Of a stretch of 64,000 bases of DNA, positions 36,135-47,400 are shown one piece after another (positions within the stretch are counted from its first letter, which is position 1; every line of letters begins with the position of its first letter). Below the pieces are notes generated by a model. It had not been told where the DNA came from and made no database searches. It saw only the letters and a program-made list of their open reading frames with translations. Location of the stretch: assembly GCF_003319175.1 (NCBI RefSeq), contig NZ_QOHK01000001.1, forward strand, positions 620,001-684,000, given 5' to 3'. The translations under genes were made by a program, and so were the position numbers. Origin of the DNA: Blastococcus sp. TF02-8 (lineage in GTDB: Bacteria > Actinomycetota > Actinomycetes > Mycobacteriales > Geodermatophilaceae).

Positions 36135-36176
36135 GGGCAGCGAACACCGGATCCACCGTCTGAGGAGGTACCAGCC

Positions 36177-36662
36177 ATGATGCTGACCGCTTACGACCCG
36201 TTCGCCGCCACGTCCGCCGCCTTCCGCGCGCTGGACCAGCTCACTGGCCGCAGCGGGTCCACCACCGCGCGCCCGCTGTCGGGCATGCCGATGGACGCCT
36301 ACAAGGTCGGCGACAACTTCGTCGCCCACTTCGACCTCCCCGGCGTCGACCCGGGGTCGATCGACCTGTCGGTCGAGGGCACCACGCTGACGATCAGCGC
36401 CGAGCGCTCGGTGCCGCAGCTGGAGAACGCCGAGTGGGTCGCGGCCGAGCGTCCCTACGGCAGCTACACCCGTCAGCTGGTCCTGGGCCGCAGCCTGGAC
36501 ACCGACCGACTGGAGGCCAGCTACCACGACGGCGTGCTGACCGTGAGCATCCCGGTCGCCGAGAAGGCGCGGGCCCGCAAGATCACGGTGACCCGCGCGG
36601 ACGCGCCGGCTGCCGTGGAGGCCCGCACGATCGAGGGCGAGCAGGCGGCGGTCGAGAGCTGA
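36177..36662 (+). CDS. Hsp20/alpha-crystallin small heat-shock protein
   Basis: A 161-residue holdase chaperone. The alpha-crystallin domain runs from about MDAYKVGDNFVAHFDLPGVDPGSIDLSVEGTT to LEASYHDGVLTVSIPV, with the C-terminal A-xx-L-type anchor VAEKARARKITV. ATG 36177 (a second ATG follows) is preceded by GAGGAGGT. It oligomerises and prevents aggregation of unfolding proteins. A strong hairpin follows the stop and separates it from the MerR gene, which may regulate it. Confidence 0.92.
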   Translation: MMLTAYDPFAATSAAFRALDQLTGRSGSTTARPLSGMPMDAYKVGDNFVAHFDLPGVDPGSIDLSVEGTTLTISAERSVPQLENAEWVAAERPYGSYTRQLVLGRSLDTDRLEASYHDGVLTVSIPVAEKARARKITVTRADAPAAVEARTIEGEQAAVES

Positions 36663-36682
36663 CCGTCGACCGGATCGGCACC

Positions 36683-36716
36683 GCAGGGGCCGGGCCCGTA
36701 CGGGTCCGGCCCCTGC
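36683..36716 (+). terminator. Terminator hairpin between hsp20 and merR
   Basis: A 34-base near-perfect palindrome (36683-36716) with a single G-T wobble forms a stem of up to 15 bp around a GTAC loop. It begins 21 bases after the hsp20 stop and is followed by a short pyrimidine run (TCTTCC). Confidence 0.75.
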
Positions 36717-36754
36717 TCTTCCACGAACAGGGCACCGACGACGGGAGCACGGCG

Positions 36755-37087
36755 ATGGACGACGACGACCCGGGCGCCGACGCGCTGCGCCGGCTGGACG
36801 ACCCGGACTACCCCTCGCTGACGATGAGCCAGGCCGCGGAGCTCCTCGGTGTCCAGGCGGCGTTCCTGCGCAGCCTGGACAGCTCCGGCGTCCTCTCCCC
36901 GCACCGGTCCCGCGGCGGCCACCGCCGCTACTCGCGACAGCAGCTGACCCTCGCCGCACGGGTCCGCGTGCTCCTCGACGACGGGCACCCGCTCGCCTCC
37001 GCCGAGGTGATCGTGGGCCTGCAGGACGAGCTCGCCGCGGCACGGGCCGACCTGGACCGTCACGAGGGTGGACGTAGAGAACCCTAG
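36755..37087 (+). CDS. MerR-family transcriptional regulator (HspR-like)
   Basis: A 110-residue protein with the MerR winged helix LTMSQAAELLGVQAAFLRSLDSSGVLSPHRSRGGHRRYSRQQL and a short C-terminal coiled coil (LQDELAAARADLDRHEGG). The GGHRRYS motif and location after hsp20 suggest heat-shock control in the manner of HspR. No metal-binding cysteines. ATG 36755 has GGGAG seven bases upstream. The stop codon lies inside the CsoR operator of the next operon. Confidence 0.82.
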   Translation: MDDDDPGADALRRLDDPDYPSLTMSQAAELLGVQAAFLRSLDSSGVLSPHRSRGGHRRYSRQQLTLAARVRVLLDDGHPLASAEVIVGLQDELAAARADLDRHEGGRREP

Positions 37088-37098
37088 GGGGGTATGGT
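37069..37098 (+). promoter_or_regulatory. Copper operon promoter with CsoR-type operator
   Basis: ACCCTAGGGGGGTAT at 37081-37095 matches on the opposite strand the ATACCCCCCTAGGGT type of G-tract pseudopalindrome bound by CsoR. It overlaps a possible promoter, TGGACG (37069-37074), 18-bp spacer and TATGGT (37093-37098). Transcription would start near 37105. The operator overlaps the last codons of the merR gene. Confidence 0.6.
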
Positions 37099-37143
37099 TC
37101 GATGCGACGCCGTGGCCCTGCGGCGCCGTCGGGAGGGGACCAC

Positions 37144-37464
37144 GTGGAGACGACCGAGAGCGGCTGCGCCGACCACGATCACGCGCACGGCTACATCCAC
37201 CGCAAGGACGACTACCTCAAGCGGCTGCGCCGCATCGAGGGCCAGGCCCGCGGCCTTCAGCGGATGGTCGAGGACGAGAAGTACTGCATCGACATCCTCA
37301 CCCAGGTGTCGGCCATGACGAAGGCGCTCCAGGCGGTGTCCCTCGGTCTGCTCGAGGAGCACCTCGGCCACTGCGTCGTCGACGCCGCCAAGGCCGGCGG
37401 CCGCGAGGCCGAGGAGAAGGTGCGCGAGGCCACCGAGGCCATCGCCCGTCTCGTCCGCTCCTGA
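37144..37464 (+). CDS. csoR: Copper-sensing transcriptional repressor CsoR
   Basis: A 106-residue all-helical DUF156 repressor. The copper-binding triad is intact: Cys48 (EDEKYCIDIL), His73 and Cys77 (EEHLGHCVVD). The HRKDDYLKRLRRIEGQARGLQRMV block is the DNA-binding first helix. Copper binding releases it from the operator described at 37081-37095. GTG 37144 has GGGAGGGG upstream; the longer frame (from 37102) would begin right at the promoter. First gene of csoR-copZ-copA. Confidence 0.92.
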   Translation: METTESGCADHDHAHGYIHRKDDYLKRLRRIEGQARGLQRMVEDEKYCIDILTQVSAMTKALQAVSLGLLEEHLGHCVVDAAKAGGREAEEKVREATEAIARLVRS

Positions 37465-37492
37465 CCGCTCCCCCACCCCGAGAGGAACCACC

Positions 37493-37705
37493 GTGAGCAG
37501 CACCGCCAGCTACGCCGTGACCGGGATGACGTGCGGCCACTGCGTCACCGCCGTGACCGAGGAGGTCTCCCAGGTACCGGGGGTGACCGCCGTCGACGTC
37601 GACCTGGCGACCGGCGGCCTGACCGTCACCAGCGAGCAGCCGGTCGACGAGGGCGCCGTGCGCGCCGCCGTCGAGGAGGCCGGGTACGAGGTGAGCGGCC
37701 GCTGA
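37493..37705 (+). CDS. copZ: Heavy-metal-associated domain copper chaperone CopZ
   Basis: A 70-residue ferredoxin-like HMA domain with the MTCGHC copper-binding loop (YAVTGMTCGHCVTAVTEEV) and the typical strand order to VEEAGYEVSG. It carries Cu(I) to CopA. GTG 37493 follows GAGAGGAACC. 28 bases after csoR; 96 bases before copA. Confidence 0.92.
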   Translation: MSSTASYAVTGMTCGHCVTAVTEEVSQVPGVTAVDVDLATGGLTVTSEQPVDEGAVRAAVEEAGYEVSGR

Positions 37706-37801
37706 GGCCGGAGCCGTGACCAGCTCGAGCACCGAGGTCGCGTCCCGCGTCGCTCCGCCCTCGTCGGCGATCACCGTCGAGGGTCACGAGGAGCACCGGT
37801 C

Positions 37802-40057
<2,256 letters not shown>

Positions 40058-40072
40058 CCGCACCCCCTCCTG

Positions 40073-40114
40073 ATGCTGCGCCTCTGCGTGCGACTGCACT
40101 CAGAGGCGGAGCAT
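40073..40114 (+). terminator. Hairpin downstream of copA
   Basis: CGCCTCTG (40079-40086) pairs with CAGAGGCG (40101-40108); outside a G-G mismatch five further pairs form (40073-40077 with 40110-40114). The 14-nt loop contains an inner GTGC-GACT-GCAC hairpin. It lies 16 bases past the copA stop and just before the next gene's ribosome binding site. Confidence 0.6.
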
Positions 40115-40143
40115 GCTGGAGACAGCGGCCGAGGAGGAACCGG

Positions 40144-40509
40144 ATGGACGACGACGACGCGCGGCGGGACCTGACCCGTGCGCTGGCGAGCGCGGGTGTC
40201 CTGGCCGGTGCCGCACTCCTGACGATGCCCGGCCCCGTCGCCGCCGCGGTGGCACCCCGGTTCCCGCGGGAACGTCTCTGGCTCGCCCGGGTGCTCGGGG
40301 TCCGCCTGGTCGCGCAGCACGGGATGACCCTCGTCGCGCCCGAGGCGTCGGTGGTCCGCGTCGCCGCCGCCGTCGACGCGCTGCACGCCGCCAGCATGCT
40401 GCCCGTGCTGGCGCTGCCCCGGTACCGGCGGGCGGCACTGCTCACCGGAGGACTCGCCGCCGCTTACGCGCTGCTCGCGCCGGTGGTGGCTCCGTCAGAG
40501 GGCCGGTAG
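40144..40509 (+). CDS. Small hypothetical membrane-associated protein
   Basis: A 121-residue protein with three or four hydrophobic segments (ASAGVLAGAALLTM, VVRVAAAVDALHAASMLPVLA, AALLTGGLAAAYALLAPVV) joined by Arg-rich turns. I do not recognise the family. GAGGAGGAAC before ATG 40144 is a strong ribosome binding site, so it is probably real. Its last 15 bases overlap the end of the convergent M56 gene. Confidence 0.6.
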   Translation: MDDDDARRDLTRALASAGVLAGAALLTMPGPVAAAVAPRFPRERLWLARVLGVRLVAQHGMTLVAPEASVVRVAAAVDALHAASMLPVLALPRYRRAALLTGGLAAAYALLAPVVAPSEGR

Positions 40510-41418
40510 CAGCAGCAGCGCTGTCGGCAGGAGCAGCAGCAGGACCGCGGCGACCAGTGCCGACCAGCGAGCCGCCGGCGGCAGCGGGTCGGCGGGCTCC
40601 AGCAGCCGCACCACCCGCGCCCGCACCCCGGCACCGGAGACGGCGAGGGCCCCCGAGGGCACTCCCCCGGAGCCACCGGCCGCCGCGACGATCGCCTCGG
40701 CCAGCGTGCGCCGCGGCGTCGCTCCGGGCAGCGATCCCAGCGCGACGTCGTCGGCGCGCATCTCGACCAGCTCGCGGACCGAGCAGTGCGCACGCTCGGC
40801 CGCGGGCAGCACCGGCAGCGCCGACTTCCAGGCCACGAACGGCAGCAGGAGCAGGTGGTGGTGCTCGGCGAGGTGCGCCCGCTCGTGCGCCACCACCGCG
40901 GCCAGCTGCTCCTCGTCGAGCTCGGCCACCATCCCGGACGACAACACCAGCAGCGGCCTGGCTCCCGGGATGCAGAAGGCGACCGGCGCGGGGTGGTCGA
41001 GCAGGCGCGCGTCGGCGTGCGGCCCGGGCTCGACGACCAGTTCCAGCAGCTCGCGATGCCGGCGGCGCGTCCGGCCGACCCGGACCCAGGAGAGCAGCAG
41101 GACACCGACCAGCTCGACGGCCAGCACCGCCGCCAGGGTCATCGTGACCCAGTGGTCCCCGCGGACCGGGTCGGCGGCCGGCATGCCACGCACCCACGAC
41201 CACCAGGCCTCCGGCAGCGAATGCCCCCAGGGGGCGAGCCCGTGCACCAGCAGGGCCCCGATCATCGACAGGCCCCCTGCGAGGCCGACCGCCTGCCAGC
41301 AGACGAGCGCGACCAGCGGGTCGCGTACCGGCCAGTGCGCCCGCGCGAGCGCCGCCGGCACCGGCCACGCCAGCAGCGCGGCCAGGACGGCGAGGGCGAC
41401 CGCGGTGGCGGGCAGCAT
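40495..41418 (-). CDS. M56 family (BlaR1-type) zinc metallopeptidase
   Basis: A 307-residue integral-membrane gluzincin. Four helices surround a cytoplasmic peptidase domain with the HExxH zinc motif (AAVVAHERAHLAEHHHLL) and downstream ELVEMRADDVAL (third ligand Glu). Unlike BlaR1 it has no C-terminal penicillin-binding sensor domain. Such proteins typically cleave a partner BlaI repressor. The BlaI-like gene ends 23 bases before this gene's GTG/ATG start, in the same orientation. What signal it senses is unknown. Confidence 0.85.
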   Translation of the reverse strand: MLPATAVALAVLAALLAWPVPAALARAHWPVRDPLVALVCWQAVGLAGGLSMIGALLVHGLAPWGHSLPEAWWSWVRGMPAADPVRGDHWVTMTLAAVLAVELVGVLLLSWVRVGRTRRRHRELLELVVEPGPHADARLLDHPAPVAFCIPGARPLLVLSSGMVAELDEEQLAAVVAHERAHLAEHHHLLLLPFVAWKSALPVLPAAERAHCSVRELVEMRADDVALGSLPGATPRRTLAEAIVAAAGGSGGVPSGALAVSGAGVRARVVRLLEPADPLPPAARWSALVAAVLLLLLPTALLLLPAL

Positions 41419-41441
41419 CGGGGGCGGGTCGGGTGGCCGGC

Positions 41442-41783
41442 TCAGCGACCGAGCAGCTCGCGCAGCAGCCGGGCCTCGTCCTCGTTCACGCTGCCGACGA
41501 ACCGGGCCAGCACGGCCTGCCGGTCGGCGGCCTGACCGAGGACCTCGTGCATCAGGTCGGCGGCGTGGTCCTCACGGCTGGCGCGGGCTGAGAAGCCTCG
41601 CGGGCGGGAGTCGTCGTGCCGCACGAAGCCCTTCTGCTCCAGCCGGGTCAGCACCGTGTGCACGGTCGTCAGGGCGACCCCGCGGTCGGCCAGCTCGTCC
41701 CGCAGCCGGGTCGCGGCCACCGGCCCGTCGGCGGCCCACAGCCGCTCCATGACGGCCCGCTCCAGCTCCCCCAGCGACGCCAC
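41442..41783 (-). CDS. blaI: BlaI/MecI/CopY family transcriptional repressor
   Basis: A 113-residue winged-helix repressor: LGELERAVMERLWAADGPVAATRLRDELADRGVALTTVHTVLTRLEQKGFVRHD is the family DNA-binding domain; a short dimerisation helix follows. GTG 41781-41783 is preceded by AGGAGG. It is divergent from cydA, with two perfect palindromes between them, and is followed by an M56 peptidase gene that could inactivate it. In M. tuberculosis BlaI (Rv1846c) represses blaC, and other targets including ATP-synthase genes are reported. No beta-lactamase is in this window; the divergent neighbour here is cydA. Confidence 0.88.
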   Translation of the reverse strand: MASLGELERAVMERLWAADGPVAATRLRDELADRGVALTTVHTVLTRLEQKGFVRHDDSRPRGFSARASREDHAADLMHEVLGQAADRQAVLARFVGSVNEDEARLLRELLGR

Positions 41784-41816
41784 GGGTCCTCCTGTTCCAC
41801 GGATCACACGACACTC

Positions 41817-41833
41817 TTCTACGGCCTGTAGAA
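41817..41833. promoter_or_regulatory. BlaI-type operator 1 (shared blaI/cydA region)
   Basis: TTCTACGGCCTGTAGAA, a perfect 6-bp inverted repeat (TTCTAC/GTAGAA) with a 5-nt spacer. It lies 33 bases upstream of blaI and 77 upstream of cydA. The TAC/GTA half-site fits BlaI/MecI-family operators. Confidence 0.7.
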
Positions 41834-41840
41834 CTCTATC

Positions 41841-41857
41841 TTCTACGCGGCGTAGAA
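41841..41857. promoter_or_regulatory. BlaI-type operator 2 (shared blaI/cydA region)
   Basis: TTCTACGCGGCGTAGAA, a perfect 7-bp inverted repeat (TTCTACG/CGTAGAA) with a 3-nt spacer. Its centre is 24 bp from that of the first palindrome, about two and a quarter helical turns, so the two could be occupied cooperatively. Confidence 0.7.
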
Positions 41858-41909
41858 AGAACGTGTCGATCGTACGACGGTCGCCCTCGACACGAGAAGG
41901 AGCCGGCCC

Positions 41910-43460
41910 GTGGACGTGCTGGACATCGCCCGGTGGCAGTTCGGGATCACCACCGTGTACCACTTCCTGATGGTGCCCCTGACCCTCGGGCTGGGGGTGC
42001 TCGTGGCCGTCATGCACACGATGTGGGTGCGCACCGACAAGCCCGAGTGGCTGCGGATGACCCGGTTCTGGGGCCGCGTCTACCTGATCAACTTCGTGCT
42101 CGGCGTGGCCACCGGCCTGGTCCAGGAGTTCCAGTTCGGCCTCGCCTGGAGCGAGTACTCCCGCTTCGTCGGTGACGTGTTCGGCTCGCTGCTGGCGCTG
42201 GAGGCGCTGCTCGCGTTCTTCCTCGAGTCCACGTTCCTGGGTCTGTGGATCTTCGGCTGGGGCCGCATCCCGAAGAAGGTCCACCTCGCCACCCTGTGGG
42301 CGGCGGTCATCGGCTCGGTGGTGAGCGCGTACTTCATCATCGCCGCGAACTCCTGGATGCAGCACCCGGTCGGCGTCGTCACCGACGACGCGACCGGCCG
42401 GCCGCTGCAGGTCGACTTCTTCGCCGTCCTGACCAACAACACCGCGCTCGCCGCCTTCAGCCACACGATCGTGGGCGCGCTCATGGTCGCCGGGGCCCTG
42501 CTGGTGGGCATCGGTCTCTGGCACCTGCGCAAGCGGAAGCTCGCCGACCAGCCGACGACCGACGTCGATCACCGCGTGTGGCGCCGCTCGGTCCGGCTGG
42601 GCGGATGGGTGTCGCTGGCCGCGTTCCTGCTGGTGGCCGTCACCGGTGACGTCCAGGCCAAGCTGATGTACGAGCAGCAGCCGCTGAAGATGAGCTCGGC
42701 CGAGGCGCTCTGCGAGACCGAGGCGCCGGCGTCCTTCTCGGTCTTCGCCTTCGGCAAGTTCGGGTCCAACGAGTGCGACGACGTGCACTCGATCACCGTG
42801 CCCTACCTGCTCTCCTACCTCGCCAACGGCGACTTCAGCAGCGCGGTGCCCGGCGTCAACGAGCTGCAGGAGCGCTACGCCGAGGTCTACGGCGCGACCT
42901 ACCCCGACGACCCCTCGTTCGGCGACAAGGCCGGCGAGCCCGTCGACTACACGCCGCTGCTCGCCGTCACCTACTGGAACTTCCGGCTGATGATCGGCAT
43001 GGGAGCGGTCTCGGCCGCCGTCGCCGCCTACGCCCTCTGGTCCACCCGCAAGGGCCGCATCCCCACCTCGCGGATCGGCGTCTACGGCTCGCTGCTCGCG
43101 GTGGGAGCCCCCTTCGTCGCGAACGCCTCGGGCTGGATCTTCACGGAGATGGGCCGCCAGCCCTTCGTCGTCTACCCCAACCCCGACGTGCCGGTGGCCG
43201 ACCAGGTGTACTTCTTCACCGCCCAGGCGGTCTCGCCCGGCGTCACCGCCGCCGAGGTCTGGACCTCGCTCATCGGGCTGACCGTGGTCTACGGCGCACT
43301 GGCCGTGGTCGAGCTGTGGCTGATCGGCCGCTTCGTCCGCCGGGGCGTGACCAGCGGCGACGGCGCACCGGTGCCCGGCTCTCCGCCCGAGGGTGGTCCG
43401 GACGACGACCTCCCCGCCGGCCGCGACCAGGCCGACGACGTCCTCTCCTTCGCGTACTGA
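41910..43460 (+). CDS. cydA: Cytochrome bd ubiquinol/menaquinol oxidase subunit I
   Basis: A 516-residue membrane oxidase subunit. Heme-ligand and quinol-site regions are recognisable: WQFGITTVYHFLMVPLTLGLG (helix with His for heme b595), ANSWMQHPVG (His-containing Q-site helix region), and GWIFTEMGRQPFVVY, a strictly conserved CydA block. The Q-loop is short, as in Gram-positive bacteria. It reduces O2 with high affinity under low oxygen or when the bc1-aa3 branch is impaired. GTG 41910 has GAAGGAG seven bases upstream. First gene of cydA-cydB-cydDC. Confidence 0.95.
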   Translation: MDVLDIARWQFGITTVYHFLMVPLTLGLGVLVAVMHTMWVRTDKPEWLRMTRFWGRVYLINFVLGVATGLVQEFQFGLAWSEYSRFVGDVFGSLLALEALLAFFLESTFLGLWIFGWGRIPKKVHLATLWAAVIGSVVSAYFIIAANSWMQHPVGVVTDDATGRPLQVDFFAVLTNNTALAAFSHTIVGALMVAGALLVGIGLWHLRKRKLADQPTTDVDHRVWRRSVRLGGWVSLAAFLLVAVTGDVQAKLMYEQQPLKMSSAEALCETEAPASFSVFAFGKFGSNECDDVHSITVPYLLSYLANGDFSSAVPGVNELQERYAEVYGATYPDDPSFGDKAGEPVDYTPLLAVTYWNFRLMIGMGAVSAAVAAYALWSTRKGRIPTSRIGVYGSLLAVGAPFVANASGWIFTEMGRQPFVVYPNPDVPVADQVYFFTAQAVSPGVTAAEVWTSLIGLTVVYGALAVVELWLIGRFVRRGVTSGDGAPVPGSPPEGGPDDDLPAGRDQADDVLSFAY

Positions 43461-43476
43461 GACCGGAGCTCTCGCC

Positions 43477-44496
43477 ATGGATCTGCAGACCCTGTGGTTC
43501 GCCGCCGTCGCCGTCCTCTGGATCGGCTTCCTCCTGCTGGAGGGCTTCGACTTCGGTGTCGCCGCCCTCATCCCCGTGCTCGGCCGGCGCACCGCCGACC
43601 GGCACCTGATGCTGCGCAGCATCGGCCCGCTGTGGGACGGCAACGAGGTGTGGCTGATCACCGCCGCCGGCGCGGTGTTCGCCGCCTTCCCCGGCTGGTA
43701 CGCCAGCTGGCTGCCCGCCCTCTACCTGCCCTTCGTGCTCGTGCTCTTCGGCCTGATCATCCGGGCCGTCGCCTTCGAGTGGCGGCACTCGCACCACACC
43801 GAGCAGTGGGACGCGACGTGGACGCGGGTGATCGTGGCCGGTTCGCTCATCGCCTCCATGGGCGTCGGTGCCGCGCTCGGGGCCACCACGCTCGGCCTGC
43901 CGATCGACGGCGACGGCAACCGGGTCGGTGGGGCGTTCTCCGGGCTCGGCTGGCCGGCGCTGCTCGGCGCGGTCGCGGTGCTCGCCTTCTCGCTCGTGCA
44001 CGGCGCGCTGTTCCTCTCCCTGAAGGTCGACGGCGACGTGCGCGAGCGGGCACGGGCCTTCGCCGTCCGCTGGTCGCCGGTGGCCGCGCTGCCCCTGCTG
44101 CTGTGGGCCGGCGTCACCCATCTGCGGTACGGCACGCCGGTGACCGCGGTGCTCTGGCTGGTCGCGGCGCTCTCGGTGGTCGTGGCGTGGGCGCGGATCC
44201 GGGTGGGCCGCGAGGGTCAGGCGTTCGCCGCCTGGGGCGCGATGCTGGTCGCCGCCGCCGCGACGATCTTCGGCGCCGCCTACCCCGTGGTCGTCCCCTC
44301 GACGGTCGACCCGGCCTTCGACCTGACCATCGCCGACGCGTCGGTCAGCGACTACACGTTGACGGTCATGACCTGGGCCGCCGGAGTGGGTCTGCCGGTC
44401 GTGCTGGGATACCAGGCATGGACGTACTGGGTCTTCCGGAAGCGGCTGACCGCCGAGCCCGTCCACGAGGAGCGCGCCGAGGCCGCGCACGCATGA
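43477..44496 (+). CDS. cydB: Cytochrome bd oxidase subunit II
   Basis: A 339-residue subunit with the family-typical first helix (VLWIGFLLLEGFDFGVAALIPVLGR), GPLWDGNEVWLITAAGAVFAAFPGWYA and FEWRHSHHTEQWDATW. About eight or nine transmembrane helices. ATG 43477 lies 16 bases after the cydA stop. The stop overlaps the cydDC start as ATGA. Confidence 0.95.
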   Translation: MDLQTLWFAAVAVLWIGFLLLEGFDFGVAALIPVLGRRTADRHLMLRSIGPLWDGNEVWLITAAGAVFAAFPGWYASWLPALYLPFVLVLFGLIIRAVAFEWRHSHHTEQWDATWTRVIVAGSLIASMGVGAALGATTLGLPIDGDGNRVGGAFSGLGWPALLGAVAVLAFSLVHGALFLSLKVDGDVRERARAFAVRWSPVAALPLLLWAGVTHLRYGTPVTAVLWLVAALSVVVAWARIRVGREGQAFAAWGAMLVAAAATIFGAAYPVVVPSTVDPAFDLTIADASVSDYTLTVMTWAAGVGLPVVLGYQAWTYWVFRKRLTAEPVHEERAEAAHA

Positions 44497-47400
44497 CCGG
44501 TCCGACGGCGGCCGGTCGCGGTCCGCTGGGTGCGCTGGCGGGGGTTCCCGGCCTGACCGGCGCGCTCGTGCGGGCCGCGGCCGCCGCGCTCGTCCAGACC
44601 GCCGGCCTGGTGCTCCTGGCCGGCGGTCTGGCGCACGCGGTCGCGCGTGCGGCGGGCACCGCCGCGGGACCGCTCTCCGTGCCTCTCGCGCTGGCCGCCG
44701 CGGGCGCGGTCCTGCGGGCCGTCGCGGGGACCGTCGGCGAGTCCCTGGCCGCACGGGACGCGCGGCGTGCGGAGGACCGGCTGCGTCGCGACCTGCTCGA
44801 GCGGCTGGCCGCCTCCCCCGCCGCGGTGACCGCGGCCGGCGGACCCGGCCCGGCCGCGGTGCTCGCCACCACCCGGCTGCACGACCTCGGCCCCGCGCTG
44901 GCCACCTACCTCCCGGCGCTCGCGCAGACGATCGTCGTCCCGCCGGTGCTGCTGCTCGTCCTCGCTGCCACCGACCTGCTGTCGGCCGTCCTGGTCGCGG
45001 TGACGCTGCCGCTGGTACCGGTCTTCATGGTGCTGGTCGGCAGGCACACGCAGTCGGCGACGGCGGACTCGGCACGAGCCCTGGACCGGATCGCCGGGCA
45101 CGTCGCCGAGCTGGTCCGCGGCCTCCCCGTGCTCGTGGGCCTCGGCCGGGCCGCCGAGCAGACCGCCGCGCTCGCATCGCTCGGCGAGGCGCACCGGACG
45201 CGCACGCTGGCCACCCTCCGGGTCGCCTTCCTCTCCGCGCTGGTGCTCGAGCTGATCGCCACCCTGTCGGTGGCACTGGTGGCGGTCACCGTCGGCATCC
45301 GGCTGGTCGAGGGGCACCTGGCGCTCTCCCTCGGGCTGACCGCGCTGCTGCTGGCGCCCGAGGCGTTCGCCCCGCTGCGCGCGCTGGGATCGGCCCACCA
45401 CGCCTCGGAGGATGCCGCCCTCGCGGCCGCCAAGGCCCGCGCCGTGCTCGCCGCACCGGTAGCCACCCCGCCCGCGGCCGCCGTCCCGGACGACCCGCGG
45501 GGTGCCGACGTCGCCGTCACCGGCCTGACCGTCGTCCATCCGGGCCGCGCCACTGCCGCGCTGCCGCCCACCGACCTCGCCGTCCGCCCGGGCGAGCTGC
45601 TCGTGCTGCGCGGACCCAGCGGGTCGGGCAAGTCGACGCTGCTGGCCGCCCTCGCCGGCCTGACCGGTCCGACGGCCGTCGTGGGCGGACGCGTCTCCGG
45701 GGTGGGACCGCTCGCCGTCGTCCCGCAGTTCCCGCGCACCACCGGGGCCACCGTCGCCGACGAGCTGCGCCGCCACGCCGCCTCGGAGCCGGGTCTCGAC
45801 GAGATCGCCGGCGAGGCGTTCGTGATCGAGGCGCTGGCCCGGGTCGGCGTCGAGGACCTCGCCGGGCGGGCACCGGAGTCCCTCTCCCCCGGGGAGCTGC
45901 AGCGGGTGGCCCTCGCGCGAGCGCTGGTCCGCGTCCGCCGGGGCGCCCGGCTCCTGTTGCTCGACGAGCCCACCGCCCACCTCGACGAGGACGCCCGCGA
46001 CCGCGTGGTCGCCGTCCTCGCCGGCCTGCGCGGCACGGTGACGACGGTGCTGGTCACGCACGACCCGGCGCTGGCCGTGCTCGCCGACCGGACCGTGGAC
46101 CTCCCCCCGGCGCCGTCCGTCGAGGCGCCGTCCGCCGGCCTGCAGCCGCCGGCTCCGTCGTCCCTCCTCGCGATGAACGCGCCCACCGCCGACGGTCCTG
46201 CCGCGGGAGCGCCTCCCCGCGGTGCGATGGTCCGGGCCGTCGCGGCCGGCGCCCTCTCCTCCGGGGCGGGAGTCGCGCTCACCGCCGTCTCGGGCTGGCT
46301 GATCGTGCGCGCCGCCGAGATGCCCCCCGTGCTCACGCTGATGGTCGCGATCGTCGGCGTGCGCTTCTTCGGCCTCGGCCGGGCGCTGCTGCGCTGGCTC
46401 GAGCGGATGACCTCCCACGACGCGGCGCTGCGCCAGGCCGCGGACCTGCGCGTGCGCGTGTGGCGGGCGCTGGCCGCCCAGGGGCTGGCCGCCGACCGCA
46501 CCCCCGGCTCCGCGCTGGCCCGGGTGGTCGGCGACGTCGGGAGGGTGCAGGACCTCACGGTCCGGGTCCGTCCTCCCATCGCCGTCGCCGGCGTGGTCAC
46601 CGGGCTCGCCGTCGCGGGCCTGGCGGTGGTCGACCTCGGCGCCGGCGCCGTCGTCGCGGCCGTGCTCGCCGCGACCGTGGCCCTGGTGGTGCTCGCCCAC
46701 CGCCGCGTCGACGCCGGTGCCGCCCGCGCCGAGAGCACGCTGCGGGTGACCGCGCTGCGCGACACGACCACGGTCCTCGACGGGCTGGCCGACCTCCGCG
46801 CCCACGGGCTCGCGGCCCACGCCGCGGCCGATCTCGACACCCTGGCCGACCGCCAGGCAGCCGCCGCCCGGACCGGCACCCGCGCCGCGGCGCTCGGGAC
46901 CGGGGTGGTCGTGCTGGGCACGGGACTCGCCGCCGTGTCGGGCACCGCGGTCGCCGCGGCCGGCGGGCTGGCCGGGCCCGCGCTGGCCGTCCTCGCCCTC
47001 ACCCCCCTGGCCCTGGCCGAGCCACTGGCCGGGCTGGTCAGCGGGCTGCAGCGGCGCGGTGCCCTCGCCGACGCGCGGCAGCGGCTGGACGCCGTCATCG
47101 ACGCGCCCGTCGCCGCCGACCCGGCCGAGCCGCTGCCCGCGCCGGCCACCGTCGGCTCGCTGAGCACCGAGCGGCTGGTGGCCGGCTGGCCGGGCGGCCC
47201 GGACGTGCTGCAGCGGGTCGACGCCGCGCTGACCGCCGGCGACGGCTGGCTGGTGCTCCGGGGACCCTCGGGCACCGGGAAGTCGACCTTCCTGGCGGTG
47301 CTCATGGCCGCCCTGCGCCCGCGGGCCGGCCGCTACACCCTCGACGACCGGCCGGCCGACCGGCTGCGGGGCGACGACGTCCGTGCCCGCATGGCGTGGC

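Noticed and set aside
36022..36176. HspR-associated inverted repeat (HAIR) upstream of hsp20
   Set aside because: No CTTGAGT-N7-ACTCAAG match; only the unrelated AGGT/ACCT repeats listed as a feature.
37715..37788. CGTGACC/GGTCACG inverted repeat between copZ and copA
   Set aside because: Seven-base arms about 60 bases apart in GC-rich DNA; too weak to call a structure or operator.
41784..41909. Rex-type operator upstream of cydA
   Set aside because: No TGTGA-N6-TCACA match was found; the only palindromes are the TTCTAC/GTAGAA pair.
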